This document shows, piece by piece, positions 49,466 to 59,003 of a stretch of 64,000 bases of DNA. The notes beneath the pieces are model-generated. The model saw only the letters and a program-made list of their open reading frames with translations, had not been told where the DNA came from and made no database searches. This DNA comes from Bradyrhizobium lablabi (GTDB lineage Bacteria; Pseudomonadota; Alphaproteobacteria; Rhizobiales; Xanthobacteraceae). The DNA is taken from NCBI RefSeq assembly GCF_900141755.1, contig NZ_LT670844.1:5800501-5864500 (forward strand), read 5' to 3'. Both the position numbers and the translations under genes were made by a program. How positions within the stretch are numbered: position 1 is the first letter of the stretch; the number at the start of each line of letters is the position of its first letter.

Positions 49466-50005
49466 ATGACGTTTGACAACGACCTGAAGGCCGCCGTCCG
49501 CACCATTCCGGATTATCCGAAGCCGGGAATCCTGTTTCGTGACATCACCACGCTGCTCGGCGATGCGCGCGCCTTCCGCCGCGCGGTCGATGAATTGGTA
49601 CAGCCATGGGCGGGCAACAAGATCGACAAGGTTGCCGGCATCGAGGCGCGCGGCTTCATTATCGGCGGCGCGGTGGCCCATCAGGTCTCCGCCGGCTTCG
49701 TGCCGATCCGGAAAAGGGGCAAGCTGCCGCATACCACGGTCCGCATCGCCTACTCGCTGGAATACGGCATCGATGAAATGGAGATGCACGCCGACGCCAT
49801 TCATCCCGGCGAGCGCGTGATCCTGGTCGACGATCTGATCGCTACCGGCGGCACCGCCGAGGGCGCCGTCAAACTGATGCGCCAGATCGGCGCCAATGTG
49901 GTCGCGGCCTGTTTTATCATCGACCTGCCGGACCTCGGCGGTGCCGCAAAATTGCGGGCGATGGACGTGCCGGTACGCACGCTGATGTCCTTCGAGGGGC
50001 ATTGA
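49466..50005 (+). CDS. apt: adenine phosphoribosyltransferase
   Basis: The 179-aa enzyme salvages adenine to AMP using PRPP. It has the type-I PRTase PRPP loop [14 protein letters not shown] at about 116-129 and the Apt N-terminal [18 protein letters not shown]. Length is normal. It is 37 bp after trpE(G) and may be read from the same message, although a functional link is not obvious. A composite repeat follows. Confidence 0.96.
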   Translation: MTFDNDLKAAVRTIPDYPKPGILFRDITTLLGDARAFRRAVDELVQPWAGNKIDKVAGIEARGFIIGGAVAHQVSAGFVPIRKRGKLPHTTVRIAYSLEYGIDEMEMHADAIHPGERVILVDDLIATGGTAEGAVKLMRQIGANVVAACFIIDLPDLGGAAKLRAMDVPVRTLMSFEGH

Positions 50006-50015
50006 TCTTCTTCAA

Positions 50016-50201
50016 CCTCGCCCCGCTTGCGGGGAGAGCATAGGCCGCCTTCGGCGGCCGTTCTCAGAAAAGAACGCCGAAGCGAAGCTTCGGCTATCGC
50101 GAAGCGCCGGGTGAGGGGGACTCACCGCGCACTCTTTATCTTCCGAATTTGCGGATGCAGCCCCTCACCCCAACCCTCTCCCCGCGAAGAGCGGGGCGAG
50201 G
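50016..50201. repeat. composite family-A element
   Basis: Same module order as at 11355: left arm CCTCGCCCCGCTTGCGGGG, GGCCGCCTTCGGCGGCC, hairpin GCCGAAGC-GAA-GCTTCGGC, and right arm CCTCTCCCCGCGAAGAGCGG. It separates apt from the convergent ATPase gene. Confidence 0.87.
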
Positions 50202-50209
50202 GAGAAGAG

Positions 50210-50881
50210 CTACGACCGCTGCAAAATCAGACTCAGCTCCAGCTCGCGGAGGCTAAAATAATTCTTGCGGATCCATTGATGCAGCTCGGTCGATGAATCC
50301 TTCTCCTTGCGCAAATATGTGGTGAACGAAAACGTCAGCCGGTCGATATAGGTCTTCAGGAACACCGGCAGCGCGGGGATGCGGATGATCCGGCCATGGG
50401 ACATGGCAGGGGGCAGTTCGCCGCGCACCACAAATTCATTGTCGATGGTGACGAGCGCGGTTGCGGGGATCTGCTGCGCCAGCATGGCATAGCCGCGCGC
50501 CGAGGCGCGGTCGGTATCGGCGACGAACAGGATCACCGGGGAGACGCCGCGCCGCTCTGCCTCCTTCATGAAGCCGATTTCCTCCGACATCGTGAAGAAC
50601 TCGTCGAAGGCGTGAAACCCGAGATCGATCACCTTGGCGACCGCGTCATTGACGATCAGGCGGTCCATCAACTGCATCTTGCCGAAGGTGTTGTCGACCT
50701 CGGCGGTCTCGGTGACGGCAGGCAGATATTCGAGCAGCGAGGGCTCTTTCAGGTTGATGTCGAAGGCGTTGACCGTGCCGTTCTTCAACAGCAGGAACTC
50801 GCAGAGCAGCCGCGCGGTCAGCGTCTTGCCGACCAGCGGGCGGGGCGAGCAGATGATGTAGACGGGTGTGGCGGGCATCAC
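50210..50881 (-). CDS. P-loop ATPase-like protein with altered Walker A
   Basis: The 223-aa protein has a ParA/MinD-like layout: an N-terminal strand and loop VYIICSPRPLVGKTLTARLL (GKT kept, but the usual first Gly and signature Lys of KGGxGKT are absent), an A'-type Asp in NAFDINLKEP and a Walker-B-like VIDLGFHAFDEFF. The C-terminal third is basic and helical. It follows a canonical ParA-like gene by 69 bp on the same strand. Function is unknown; it may bind nucleotide weakly or act as the regulatory partner of the first ATPase. Confidence 0.72.
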   Translation of the reverse strand: MMPATPVYIICSPRPLVGKTLTARLLCEFLLLKNGTVNAFDINLKEPSLLEYLPAVTETAEVDNTFGKMQLMDRLIVNDAVAKVIDLGFHAFDEFFTMSEEIGFMKEAERRGVSPVILFVADTDRASARGYAMLAQQIPATALVTIDNEFVVRGELPPAMSHGRIIRIPALPVFLKTYIDRLTFSFTTYLRKEKDSSTELHQWIRKNYFSLRELELSLILQRS

Positions 50882-50950
50882 GCGCTATATCAGGGCAATT
50901 CGGCGCCTAATCCAGCCAATTCATATTCGCCAGGGCAATTTATTTTTCAA

Positions 50951-51706
50951 TTATTTTTCGCCGCCGCGCCCGCCCGGTTTGCCGGAGCCGACCAGGTCGG
51001 TCAGCTTGATGCGGTCGAATTCGCTCCAGACATTGGCCAGCCAGTGGCGGACATAGCCGCGCAGCACGAACGAATAATTCGCGGCCTCGTCATGGGTGCC
51101 CTTGTTGGCGACGAATTTCAGGAACGGCACCGAGGCGACCTCGACCTGCTCGTAGGCCATTTCGTTGAGCTTTGGGATAGTCAGCTCGGTGGCGTCCTTG
51201 ATGCGGTGGAAATAGGAATTATAGGTCGCCTGGTCCCATTCGAAGAAGCTGGTGTTGTTGATAAAATTCTTCACCAGGAAATATTTCGCGCCCACCATGA
51301 AATTCGCGGTCTCGGCGATTTCGTCGAGGGAAGCGATCGACGGGCCCAGGATGTGGAACACGGCAAAGGTGATCTGCCCGGATTTGGCGGCGTCGAGAAA
51401 GCCGATGTCGCGCAACGAAGCCAGCGATGGCGACAGCAGTCCGGCGCGGACGTCGATCACGGTGACGGAAGGGGTTCCCGAATTCAGCGTATCGAAGATT
51501 TTCATCTGGTCCGAAGTCGTCGTCATATCGACGATCTCGGTCAGATCGGGATGAAAGCGCTTTAGCGTGCCGCGCGGGGATTCCGTATCGAACGCCCGGG
51601 TGGGCACGTTATTGGCGCTGAAATAATCAAGCAAAGTGCGCGAGACCGTGGTCTTGCCGACCCCGCCCTTATCAGCGCCTACCACAATCACTACTGGCTT
51701 CGCCAT
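50951..51706 (-). CDS. ParA/MinD-like ATPase of unknown role
   Basis: The 251-aa protein has an intact deviant Walker A, GADKGGVGKTT (residues 10-20), an A' motif AFDTESPRGTLKRF and Walker B VTVIDVRAG. The remainder does not match chromosomal ParA, MinD or VirC1 closely, and no parB or minCE gene is nearby. It ends in a Gly/Lys tail (GSGKPGGRGGEK). It is the upstream member of a two-gene unit with the altered ATPase at 50210. Confidence 0.8.
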   Translation of the reverse strand: MAKPVVIVVGADKGGVGKTTVSRTLLDYFSANNVPTRAFDTESPRGTLKRFHPDLTEIVDMTTTSDQMKIFDTLNSGTPSVTVIDVRAGLLSPSLASLRDIGFLDAAKSGQITFAVFHILGPSIASLDEIAETANFMVGAKYFLVKNFINNTSFFEWDQATYNSYFHRIKDATELTIPKLNEMAYEQVEVASVPFLKFVANKGTHDEAANYSFVLRGYVRHWLANVWSEFDRIKLTDLVGSGKPGGRGGEK

Positions 51707-51963
51707 GAACTTCCCTTACGCAGCCTTTGTTCGATGGAAACACGATCCTAGAACAAACGAAGCCGTTTGTTTTGCCGAAAAACCGCCTCCGGCCCCCGGA
51801 TCATGCCCCTCGAATCCCCCGCCGCTTGAGCCCACCTTACGCGATCGGGGCGTCCCCATCCCTGCTTTGGGCGCGAACATGGCAGAAACAAGGGGGAATT
51901 CAATTCATTAGACAACCGTTCGCGTCAATCCTGCCGGTGTTGTTAACAGGCCGTAGGCGACGG

Positions 51964-53169
51964 CTAGCTCGATTTCCCCCACGGACCGGCGGGATTGCCC
52001 CAGGGGCCGTTCCGCGAGGCCTCGGCCGGCTCCTTGGCGTCGCCCCATGGACCATGGGGCAGGGGCGGCGGGGTTTTGTCGTCTGTGGGCTGCTGTTCCT
52101 GATCCTCTGACGGCAGCGCCAGCGGTCCCGGATCGTGTCCGCCGGCGAATGTCACCAGCGCCTGGACCCGGGAATCCACCGACGGGTGGGTCGCAAACAG
52201 GTCGGCAAACCCCTCGCGCGGGTTGTCGACGCATAATTCCATCACCGCCGAGGTGGCGCCGGGAAGCTCGCCACGGCCCTCGATCTTGCGCAGCGCCGAG
52301 ATCATGGCGTCCGGGTTCTTTGTCAATTCGACCGATCCGGCGTCGGCCAAAAGCTCGCGCGAGCGCGACAGCGCCAGCCGCACCAGTTGTGACAACAGCC
52401 AGGCCAGCGCGATCAGCGCCACCGCCAGGATGATGACGAGGACCGCGGCGCCGCCGCCGGAGCTCTTGCGGTCGCTGCTGGAAGAAGAAGATGAGGACGA
52501 TTCAGATGAAGACGACGACCAGGACGAGCCGCCACCGGAACCCCAGCCGCGACGCGACCTCCAGCCAAAATTGGTAAAACTGCGAAAGAACAGCTCGGCG
52601 AAGAAGCCGACCACGCCGGCGATGATCACCGCGATCACCATCATCTGCACGTCGCCGTTGCGGATGTGGGTGAGCTCATGGCCGAGCACCGCCTCGATCT
52701 CCTGGTCGTTGAGCGCGTTCAACAGGCCGGTCGTGACGGTGACGGCATATTGCCGCTGGTTGAGCCCGGTCGCGAACGCGTTGAGCGCGTCGCTTTGCAT
52801 CACCTTCAGTTTCGGCATCGGGATGCCGCGGGAGATGCAGAGATTTTCGAGGAGATTATAGAGCCGGGGCTGCTGCTGCCGCGTCACATCCTCGCCGCCG
52901 GTCACGGCATCGACGATCGATTGATGGAAAAAATAAGCGATCACGATCCACAGCAGCGCTGTCCCGGTCGAATAGGGCAGCGACCAGATCAGGTCGCGCA
53001 GCGCCGCCGCCATATAATAGTCGACGCTCGCGCCACCGTTGCCGAGGACTTCGATGATCAGCGCGCCGGCATAGACGACGACATAGACCAGGGCGAACAG
53101 CCCGGCGAGCAGCACCATCGAACGAAATTTGTTCGATGCGATGTGCGTGTAAAGACCGTAGGCGGCCAT
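51964..53169 (-). CDS. M48-family (HtpX-like) membrane metalloprotease
   Basis: The 401-aa protein has two N-terminal membrane helices (about 18-42 and 60-82), the zinc motif HELTH at about 164-168 in GHELTHIRNGDV, and further helices at about 178-198 and 247-267. The third zinc ligand is likely in SRELLADAGSVEL. Between the helices is a run of about 20 Ser residues (WSSSSSESSSSSSSSS), and the C-terminus has repeated PWG units (HGPWGD, NGPWGNPAGPWGK). It is paired with lemA upstream, a common combination in membrane quality control. Confidence 0.92.
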   Translation of the reverse strand: MAAYGLYTHIASNKFRSMVLLAGLFALVYVVVYAGALIIEVLGNGGASVDYYMAAALRDLIWSLPYSTGTALLWIVIAYFFHQSIVDAVTGGEDVTRQQQPRLYNLLENLCISRGIPMPKLKVMQSDALNAFATGLNQRQYAVTVTTGLLNALNDQEIEAVLGHELTHIRNGDVQMMVIAVIIAGVVGFFAELFFRSFTNFGWRSRRGWGSGGGSSWSSSSSESSSSSSSSSDRKSSGGGAAVLVIILAVALIALAWLLSQLVRLALSRSRELLADAGSVELTKNPDAMISALRKIEGRGELPGATSAVMELCVDNPREGFADLFATHPSVDSRVQALVTFAGGHDPGPLALPSEDQEQQPTDDKTPPPLPHGPWGDAKEPAEASRNGPWGNPAGPWGKSS

Positions 53170-53187
53170 GATGCGCTTCCGTTAAGC

Positions 53188-53357
53188 CCCGTCATTCCGG
53201 GGCGCGCCATCCAAGTCGGCTGTTGCCGACTTGGACATTGATATTGCCGAACTCGGGTAAACCCGAGTTCGGGTGGCGCGAACCCGGAATCTCGAGATTC
53301 TCCGATGTGCAATTGCACATCGTAGTTCGATGCTTCGCATCGCCCCGGAATGACGGG
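53188..53357. repeat. 170-bp element made of serial perfect palindromes
   Basis: Ends CCCGTCATTCCGGGGCG (53188-53204) and its inverse (53341-53357) are 17-bp inverted repeats. Between them are CCAAGTCGGC/GCCGACTTGG, GAACTCGGGT/ACCCGAGTTC, GAATCTCGAGATTC, CGATGTGCAATTGCACATCG (a perfect 20-bp palindrome at 53303-53322) and CGATGC-TTC-GCATCG. It lies between lemA and the M48 gene. Confidence 0.92.
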
Positions 53358-53374
53358 AGTGGATAATCATCACC

Positions 53375-53935
53375 TCAGAACTTCACCTGCGGCGCCGCCT
53401 CGACTTCGGTCCTGGAGGCGCCGAGATCGAAAAAGTCCTTGTGGGTGAAGCCGAACATGCCGGCGAACAACGCGGCGGGCATCTGCTGGATGCCGGTGTT
53501 GTATTCCTGGACCGCGTTGTTGAAGAAGCGGCGGCTGGCGGCGATCTTGTTTTCGAGATCGGACAATTCGCTCGCCAGTTGCTGGAAGTTGGCGTTGGCC
53601 TTGAGATCCGGATAGGCTTCCGACAGCGCGATCAGCCTGCCGAGTGCGCCGCTCAACTGGTTCTCGGCGGCCGCGACCTGTCCCGGGCCCTGCGCCGACA
53701 TCGCTGAGTTGCGCGCCTTGATCACGTCGTCCAGCGTGCCGCGCTCATGCGCGGCGTAGCCCTTCACGGTCTCGACCAGATTGGGGATCAGATCGTGGCG
53801 CTGCTTGAGCTGAACGTCGATGTCGGCAAAGGCCTGGCCGACGCGCTGGCTGAGCGCGACCAGGCGGTTATAGGCAGCGAATGCGAAGAGAACGAGAACA
53901 ACGATGACGCCGATAACGATCCAGCCGGTCGACAT
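53375..53935 (-). CDS. lemA: LemA family protein
   Basis: The 186-aa protein has one N-terminal membrane helix (about residues 4-22, WIVIGVIVVLVLFAFAAYN) followed by the LemA coiled-coil domain with the family core VGQAFADIDVQLKQRHDLIP and NLVETVKGYAAHE. ATG 53935 is chosen because AGGAG lies 9 nt upstream; the longer frame starts at TTG. It precedes the M48 protease with a palindromic repeat in the 205-bp gap. Function in membrane protein turnover is inferred from the pairing. Confidence 0.92.
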   Translation of the reverse strand: MSTGWIVIGVIVVLVLFAFAAYNRLVALSQRVGQAFADIDVQLKQRHDLIPNLVETVKGYAAHERGTLDDVIKARNSAMSAQGPGQVAAAENQLSGALGRLIALSEAYPDLKANANFQQLASELSDLENKIAASRRFFNNAVQEYNTGIQQMPAALFAGMFGFTHKDFFDLGASRTEVEAAPQVKF

Positions 53936-54132
53936 GACGAACAACTCCTGATGGGAAGACGATTAAGGGCAGGAAGAACAAGAACAGGGTAGCGCGTGTT
54001 CCGCAAAAGTGGATACCGGTTTTGCGACGAGAACTCGCGCAAAGCAAAAACCTCGAAAAAAGACCTCGCAGGGCAGGCCGCCACGAGGTGGTTATCCCCT
54101 TGGTCTGGCGCAAGGTGAAATAAGTTCAAGGG

Positions 54133-55113
54133 TTAACGGGTTGATTCCTCTACCGCATCGCCCCATCGCCAGCGCCGGGCGCGGGCGTAGTCCGCTTTGT
54201 TGCGGCGCGGCACTTTTGCGATGGCGAGGCCTGTGGGCGTGCAGAGTTTTGCAACCACTTCGACCTTGTTGACATCCGGCTGCGCCAGCACGCGGGCGTG
54301 AGGTGAACTGATCGGCGCGCGTGTCAGCGCGACATAGCTGAACTTCTCGTCCTCGAACGGCAGTTCGGCTCCCTTGACCTGCTTGTGCGCCCGCGACCGC
54401 GGCAGGCGTTGGATGAAATGACACCAGTCAGGCGGGCGAAGCGGACACTTGTCATTATGCGGGCAGGGCGCTGCGACATGCGCGCCTGAAGCGATCAGTT
54501 GCTCGCGCAGCGCGATGATCCGCGAGTAACCGGCCGGCGTGCCGGGCTCGACGACCAAGAGCGTGTCGCGGGTTTTTGCCCACATCGCGTCTGTAAGCGC
54601 CTCGCGTTCTGTCTCATTCAGCTCGCCGATCACATAGCTCGCCATCACCAGATCGGCCGCCTGCCGATCTGCGAGCGCGACGCGGGCTTCGCCGCGTTGG
54701 TACTGGCAATCGCGCAGGCGCGCGCTGCCTGTGAGGAGATCGAGCGCCAGCGCGCGCAACGCGCTGTTGGCATCGACCAGCGTAAAGCCCGTCAACGAGG
54801 AAAACGCTTCGCCCGCGGCCCATGTCGCCGTCCCCGGCCCGGCGCCGACATCGAGCAGGCTTTGTGGCGCGAAGTCGGGCGCGATCTCGGTTAGCGCGTT
54901 CAGGCTCGCCGTCACCGCGGCATAGGTCGCGGGCATCCGCGCCAGCGCGTAGGCGAGCGCATCGGTTTCGGTAGCGATCGCGCCGGAGTTCCCTCCGTCA
55001 CGGTAGGTCTTTGAGATCACCGCGGCGCGGGTCGCGGCCTCAGCGCGCGACAAGCCTTGCAGCTTCGCGTCGAGCGCGGCTTTCAATTCAGCGGGAAGGT
55101 CGGGAGTGATCAT
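54133..55113 (-). CDS. Rsm22-family ribosomal methyltransferase-like protein
   Basis: The 326-aa protein has a class-I SAM-binding core, LLDVGAGPGTATWAA at about 85-99, and DLVMASYVIGEL. The segment CPHNDKCPLRPPDWCHF matches the Cys set that binds an Fe-S cluster in the mitochondrial homologue (Rsm22/METTL17). The family associates with the small ribosomal subunit during assembly. Bacterial members are widespread in alphaproteobacteria but little studied. It stands alone on the minus strand. Confidence 0.88.
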   Translation of the reverse strand: MITPDLPAELKAALDAKLQGLSRAEAATRAAVISKTYRDGGNSGAIATETDALAYALARMPATYAAVTASLNALTEIAPDFAPQSLLDVGAGPGTATWAAGEAFSSLTGFTLVDANSALRALALDLLTGSARLRDCQYQRGEARVALADRQAADLVMASYVIGELNETEREALTDAMWAKTRDTLLVVEPGTPAGYSRIIALREQLIASGAHVAAPCPHNDKCPLRPPDWCHFIQRLPRSRAHKQVKGAELPFEDEKFSYVALTRAPISSPHARVLAQPDVNKVEVVAKLCTPTGLAIAKVPRRNKADYARARRWRWGDAVEESTR

Positions 55114-55122
55114 CTATCAATT

Positions 55123-55294
55123 GTCATGCCCCGCCACCGGGTCTCGCCTTCGGCGAGCCCGATGACAGGCTCCACCGGGGCATCCAGTAGTCCGAGACGG
55201 CTGTGAGGTACGTCAACGGCGCGGCGTACTGGATCATCCGCTGGAGCCTGTCATCGGGCGGCGCCCCTGCGCCGACCCGGTGGCGGATGATGAC
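55123..55294. repeat. family-B palindromic element
   Basis: CCGCCACCGGGTC (55131-55143) mirrors GACCCGGTGGCGG (55274-55286), and a 17-bp perfect inverted pair (CCCGATGACAGGCTCCA at 55158-55174) mirrors 55242-55258. GATGCC..CCAGTA and TACTGGATC lie near the centre. Parts recur at 16487 and 20338. Confidence 0.9.
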
Positions 55295-55326
55295 GTCAAT
55301 AGATGAGGCGAGAGGGACGCAAGCGC

Positions 55327-58300
55327 TCACGCCACGTTTTGGTCGAGGATCTTCACCGCGTCTTCGAGGTCGACCGAGACCAGTTGCGACACGCCGCGTT
55401 CGGCCATGGTGACGCCGAACAGCCGGTTCATCCGCGCCATCGTGATCGGATTATGCGTGATGATGATGAAGCGCGTCTCGGTCGAAGCCGTCATCTCGTG
55501 CAACAGGGTGCAGAACCGCTCCACGTTATGGTCGTCGAGCGGCGCGTCGACTTCGTCCAACACGCAGATCGGCGACGGGTTGGTGAGGAACACCGCAAAA
55601 ATCAGCGCCAGCGCGGTCAGCGCCTGCTCGCCGCCGGACAATAGCGACAGCGTCTGCGGCTTCTTGCCGGGTGGCTTTGCAATGATCTCAAGGCCCGCCT
55701 CGAGCGGATCGTCGCTTTCGATCAGATGCAATGCCGCCTCGCCGCCGCCGAATAGTTCGACGAACAGCCGCTTGAAATGCTCATTGACGGTCTCAAACGA
55801 GGTCAATAGCCGCTCGCGCGCCTCGCGGTTGAGGCTCTGGATACCCTGGCGCAACCGCTTGATCGCCTCCACCAGGTCGTCGCGTTCGGTGGTGAGTGAA
55901 GTGTGCTGGGCCTCGACCTCGCGCAGTTCTTCCTCGGCGCGCAAATTGACCGCGCCCAGCCGCTCGCGGTCGCGGCGCAGCTTTTCGAGGTTTTCCTCGA
56001 TCTCGTTAAGCGGCGGCAGTTCCGCGCCCGGCTCGATTTCGGCGAGACCCGCGACCGCCTGCGGCTCGATTTCCAGCATGTCGTGGATTTCGCGCTCGAC
56101 GTCGGCGAGGCGGCGTTTTGAGCCGTCCATCCGCTCTTCGGCGCGGGCGCAAGCCTCGCGCGCGCTTCCGAGCGCCTCGAGCGAAATCTTCGCGGCGCGG
56201 TCGGTCTCCGCCATCACGTTTTCGGCTGCGGCAAGCGCGTCCGCGGCAATCTGGCGGGCGCTTTCGGCGGCCTCGATCTCGCTGATCAAAGCGCGGCGCT
56301 TTTCCGCGAAAATCGCCGGCGCGTTCTCGAGTTCGGCGCGCTCGGCTTTGACCTCGGTGACGCGGGCTTCGATAGTGGCGATCTGCGAGGCCGCGCTTTG
56401 CCTGCGGTTTTGCCATTCGTTGCGCTCGGCGGTGATCGCCTGCACGCGGCGATCCGCGAGTTCTGCTTCGCGCGCCAGCGCCTGCGCTTCGGCGCGCACT
56501 TGGGCTGCGAGACGGCGATGGCCCTCGATATCGCTGCGCACCGCGGCGAGTTTCGTCTCGGTCTCGAGGCTCGGCGGCAATTCGGCCAGCGCCGCCACCG
56601 CGCTTTCATGCGCGGCCTCGGCTTCGCTGCGGTCGGCGTTGAGGCGGCTGTGGGCTTCGGTCAGCGCCGATTTGCGCGCGGCGTGGCGGTTGATCTCGCG
56701 TTCGGTCGCGGCGTGACGCTCGCGCGCCGCATCGGCCTCGCGCTGGGCGGTGCGCCACGCGTCGCGCGCGGCGGCCTCGGCACCAGAAGCGGCCTTCAGC
56801 TCGGCCTCGGCGGTTTCCAGCGCCTGCCGCTTGGCGCTCGCATCAAGGCGGGCCTGTTCGAGCTCGTTTTCGATATCGACCAGCCGCGCGCGTTCGGCGA
56901 GACGCCGCGCCGCGCCGGTCGGGGCATGGGCGGCGGCGACAAAGCCGTCCCAGCGCCAGACGTCGCCTTCGCGCGATACCAGCCGCTGGCCGGTCTTTAA
57001 CTGCGACACCAGCTCCGCGCCGCGCTCTTTGGCGACGACGCCGATCTGGGCGAGGCGGCGCTTAAGCTCGGACGGCGCCTGCACATGCGCGGCGAGCGCT
57101 TCGACGCCCTCCGGCAGCGCCGGATCGCCCTCGATCACCCCGGCATTAGTCCAGCGCATCGGCGCCGACGGGTCGACCGGCGCATCGAGATCGTCGCCAA
57201 GTGCTGCGCCGAGCGCCTTCTCATATCCCTTGGCCACGGTGACGCCGTCGATGATCGGCGGCCACAGATTCTTGGTCTCGCCATTGACGAGTTTTGAAAT
57301 GGTGCGCGCTTCGGTTTCGAGCCGTTGTACGCGCTTGTCGGCCTCGTTGAGCGGGCTGCGGGCGGCTTCGAGCCTTTGCCGCGCGGCGGCATGGCTGGCT
57401 TCCGACTCTTGCGCGGCGGCCTCGGACTGCGCGAGACCGTGCTGCGCGGTCTCCATCGCCTGAGCCAGCGCCGCAAGGTCGCCGAGACCGCTGGTCTCCT
57501 GCGCGAGCTTCTGCTCGTCGCTTGCGACATTGGCGATTTCCTGATCGAGCCGCGCCAGCCGGTCGCGATGGCTCCGCACGCTTCCTTCGAGCTGGTTGCG
57601 CTTGGCGCTGAGGTCGGCGAGCGCGGTGGTGAGTTCAGCGAACAGGCGTTCGGCGGCAGCCAGCGTCGCCTCGGCTTCCGACACGCGTTCGTCGACGCCG
57701 CTGCGCTTTTCGACGCGCGACTTGATCTCGTCTTTCAATTCGGTGTCTTCGGCATCGAGCCGCGCCAGCGCCACCTCGGCATCTGACGTCTGCTGCTGCT
57801 CGCGCGCGATGTCAGCGGAAAATTGCGTCAGGCGGCGGTCGAGCTCGGCGACGCGCTCCTGGGCACGCTGTTCCTCGCGGTCGAGCGTCTCACGCGCATT
57901 GGTCAGCCGCTGCAGCCCGGCCGCGGCGCGGGCCTCGGCCTCGCGCAGCGCCGGCAGCTCGGAAGCGCGCACCGCCTGGATGCGGGCGGCTTCGGCCTGT
58001 TCACGGGTGCGTTCCGCCATCTCGCGGACGCTGAGGTCGTGGGTTTGGGTTGCTTCCGCGACGCCGGCATGGGCCTCCAGCCAGCGCAGATGGAACAGCA
58101 TGGCCTCGGCCTTGCGCACTTTGGCCGCGACCTCGCGGTAGCGGATCGCCTGCCGCGCCTGCTTCTTCAACCCGTCGATCTGTCCGGCCAGCTGCCCGAT
58201 CACGTCCTCGACGCGGGTGAGGTTGGTCTCGGCCGCCTTCAGCCGCAATTCGGCCTCGTGGCGGCGAGCGTGGAGCCCGGCGACGCCGGCGGCGTCTTCC

Positions 58301-58791
58301 AGCACGCGGCGGCGCTGCTCGGGTTTTGCCTGGATGATCTCGCCGATCTTGCCCTGGTGCACCAAAGCCGGCGAACGCGCGCCGGTGGCGGCATCCGCGA
58401 ACAGGATCTGCACGTCGCGCGCGCGCACGTCGCGGCCATTGATCCGATAGACTGAACCGGCATCACGCTCGATCCGTCGGGAAATTTCGAGGATCTCCCG
58501 ATCATTCACGGCGGCCGGCGCGGAGCGGTCGGAATTGTCGATCGTCATCACCACTTCGGCGTGGTTGCGCGACGGACGATTGCCGGAACCGGCGAAGATC
58601 ACCGCGTCCATGTCGGCGGCGCGCAGCGATTTGTGCGAGGTCTCGCCCATCGCCCAGCGCAACGCCTCGACCAGGTTGGATTTGCCGCAGCCGTTCGGTC
58701 CGACCACCCCGGTCAGGCCGGGTTCGATCACGAAGTCAGTGGGTTCGACGAACGACTTGAAACCATGGAGGCGAAGGCGTGTGAGTTTCAT
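55327..58791 (-). CDS. smc: chromosome segregation protein SMC
   Basis: The 1154-aa protein is a full-length SMC. The N-terminal head has Walker A GPNGCGKSN at about 32-40 and the Q-loop region, followed by long coiled coils rich in Ala/Glu/Arg (about 170-500 and 650-1000). A hinge lies at about 505-640 (GVTVAKGYEKALGAALGDDL). The C-terminal head has the signature LSLLSGGEQALTALALIFAV and Walker B PICVLDEVDAPLD. It begins MKLTRLRLHGFKSF at 58791; the 58 codons open upstream lack similarity. Upstream in the same direction are dsbA-like and dciA-like genes. Confidence 0.97.
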   Translation of the reverse strand: MKLTRLRLHGFKSFVEPTDFVIEPGLTGVVGPNGCGKSNLVEALRWAMGETSHKSLRAADMDAVIFAGSGNRPSRNHAEVVMTIDNSDRSAPAAVNDREILEISRRIERDAGSVYRINGRDVRARDVQILFADAATGARSPALVHQGKIGEIIQAKPEQRRRVLEDAAGVAGLHARRHEAELRLKAAETNLTRVEDVIGQLAGQIDGLKKQARQAIRYREVAAKVRKAEAMLFHLRWLEAHAGVAEATQTHDLSVREMAERTREQAEAARIQAVRASELPALREAEARAAAGLQRLTNARETLDREEQRAQERVAELDRRLTQFSADIAREQQQTSDAEVALARLDAEDTELKDEIKSRVEKRSGVDERVSEAEATLAAAERLFAELTTALADLSAKRNQLEGSVRSHRDRLARLDQEIANVASDEQKLAQETSGLGDLAALAQAMETAQHGLAQSEAAAQESEASHAAARQRLEAARSPLNEADKRVQRLETEARTISKLVNGETKNLWPPIIDGVTVAKGYEKALGAALGDDLDAPVDPSAPMRWTNAGVIEGDPALPEGVEALAAHVQAPSELKRRLAQIGVVAKERGAELVSQLKTGQRLVSREGDVWRWDGFVAAAHAPTGAARRLAERARLVDIENELEQARLDASAKRQALETAEAELKAASGAEAAARDAWRTAQREADAARERHAATEREINRHAARKSALTEAHSRLNADRSEAEAAHESAVAALAELPPSLETETKLAAVRSDIEGHRRLAAQVRAEAQALAREAELADRRVQAITAERNEWQNRRQSAASQIATIEARVTEVKAERAELENAPAIFAEKRRALISEIEAAESARQIAADALAAAENVMAETDRAAKISLEALGSAREACARAEERMDGSKRRLADVEREIHDMLEIEPQAVAGLAEIEPGAELPPLNEIEENLEKLRRDRERLGAVNLRAEEELREVEAQHTSLTTERDDLVEAIKRLRQGIQSLNREARERLLTSFETVNEHFKRLFVELFGGGEAALHLIESDDPLEAGLEIIAKPPGKKPQTLSLLSGGEQALTALALIFAVFLTNPSPICVLDEVDAPLDDHNVERFCTLLHEMTASTETRFIIITHNPITMARMNRLFGVTMAERGVSQLVSVDLEDAVKILDQNVA

Positions 58792-59003
58792 GGGCACGAT
58801 GCTCTGTTGGCAGGGCGCGAATCTCCCTGCCGGGACAATACCATAGAAGGCAATGTCGGTGTGTGGGCGAGTCGCTCCCTGCGGCTCATGGCGGCGACAA
58901 TGGCGAGGCTGGGGCCGGAGAGCAACCTCTGGCCTTGGCTTTTCCAGAGGCTTTTGCCTGGTCATCGGCCCCGTATGAATCCCGGGGCGCCGGGACGCCG
59001 CCC

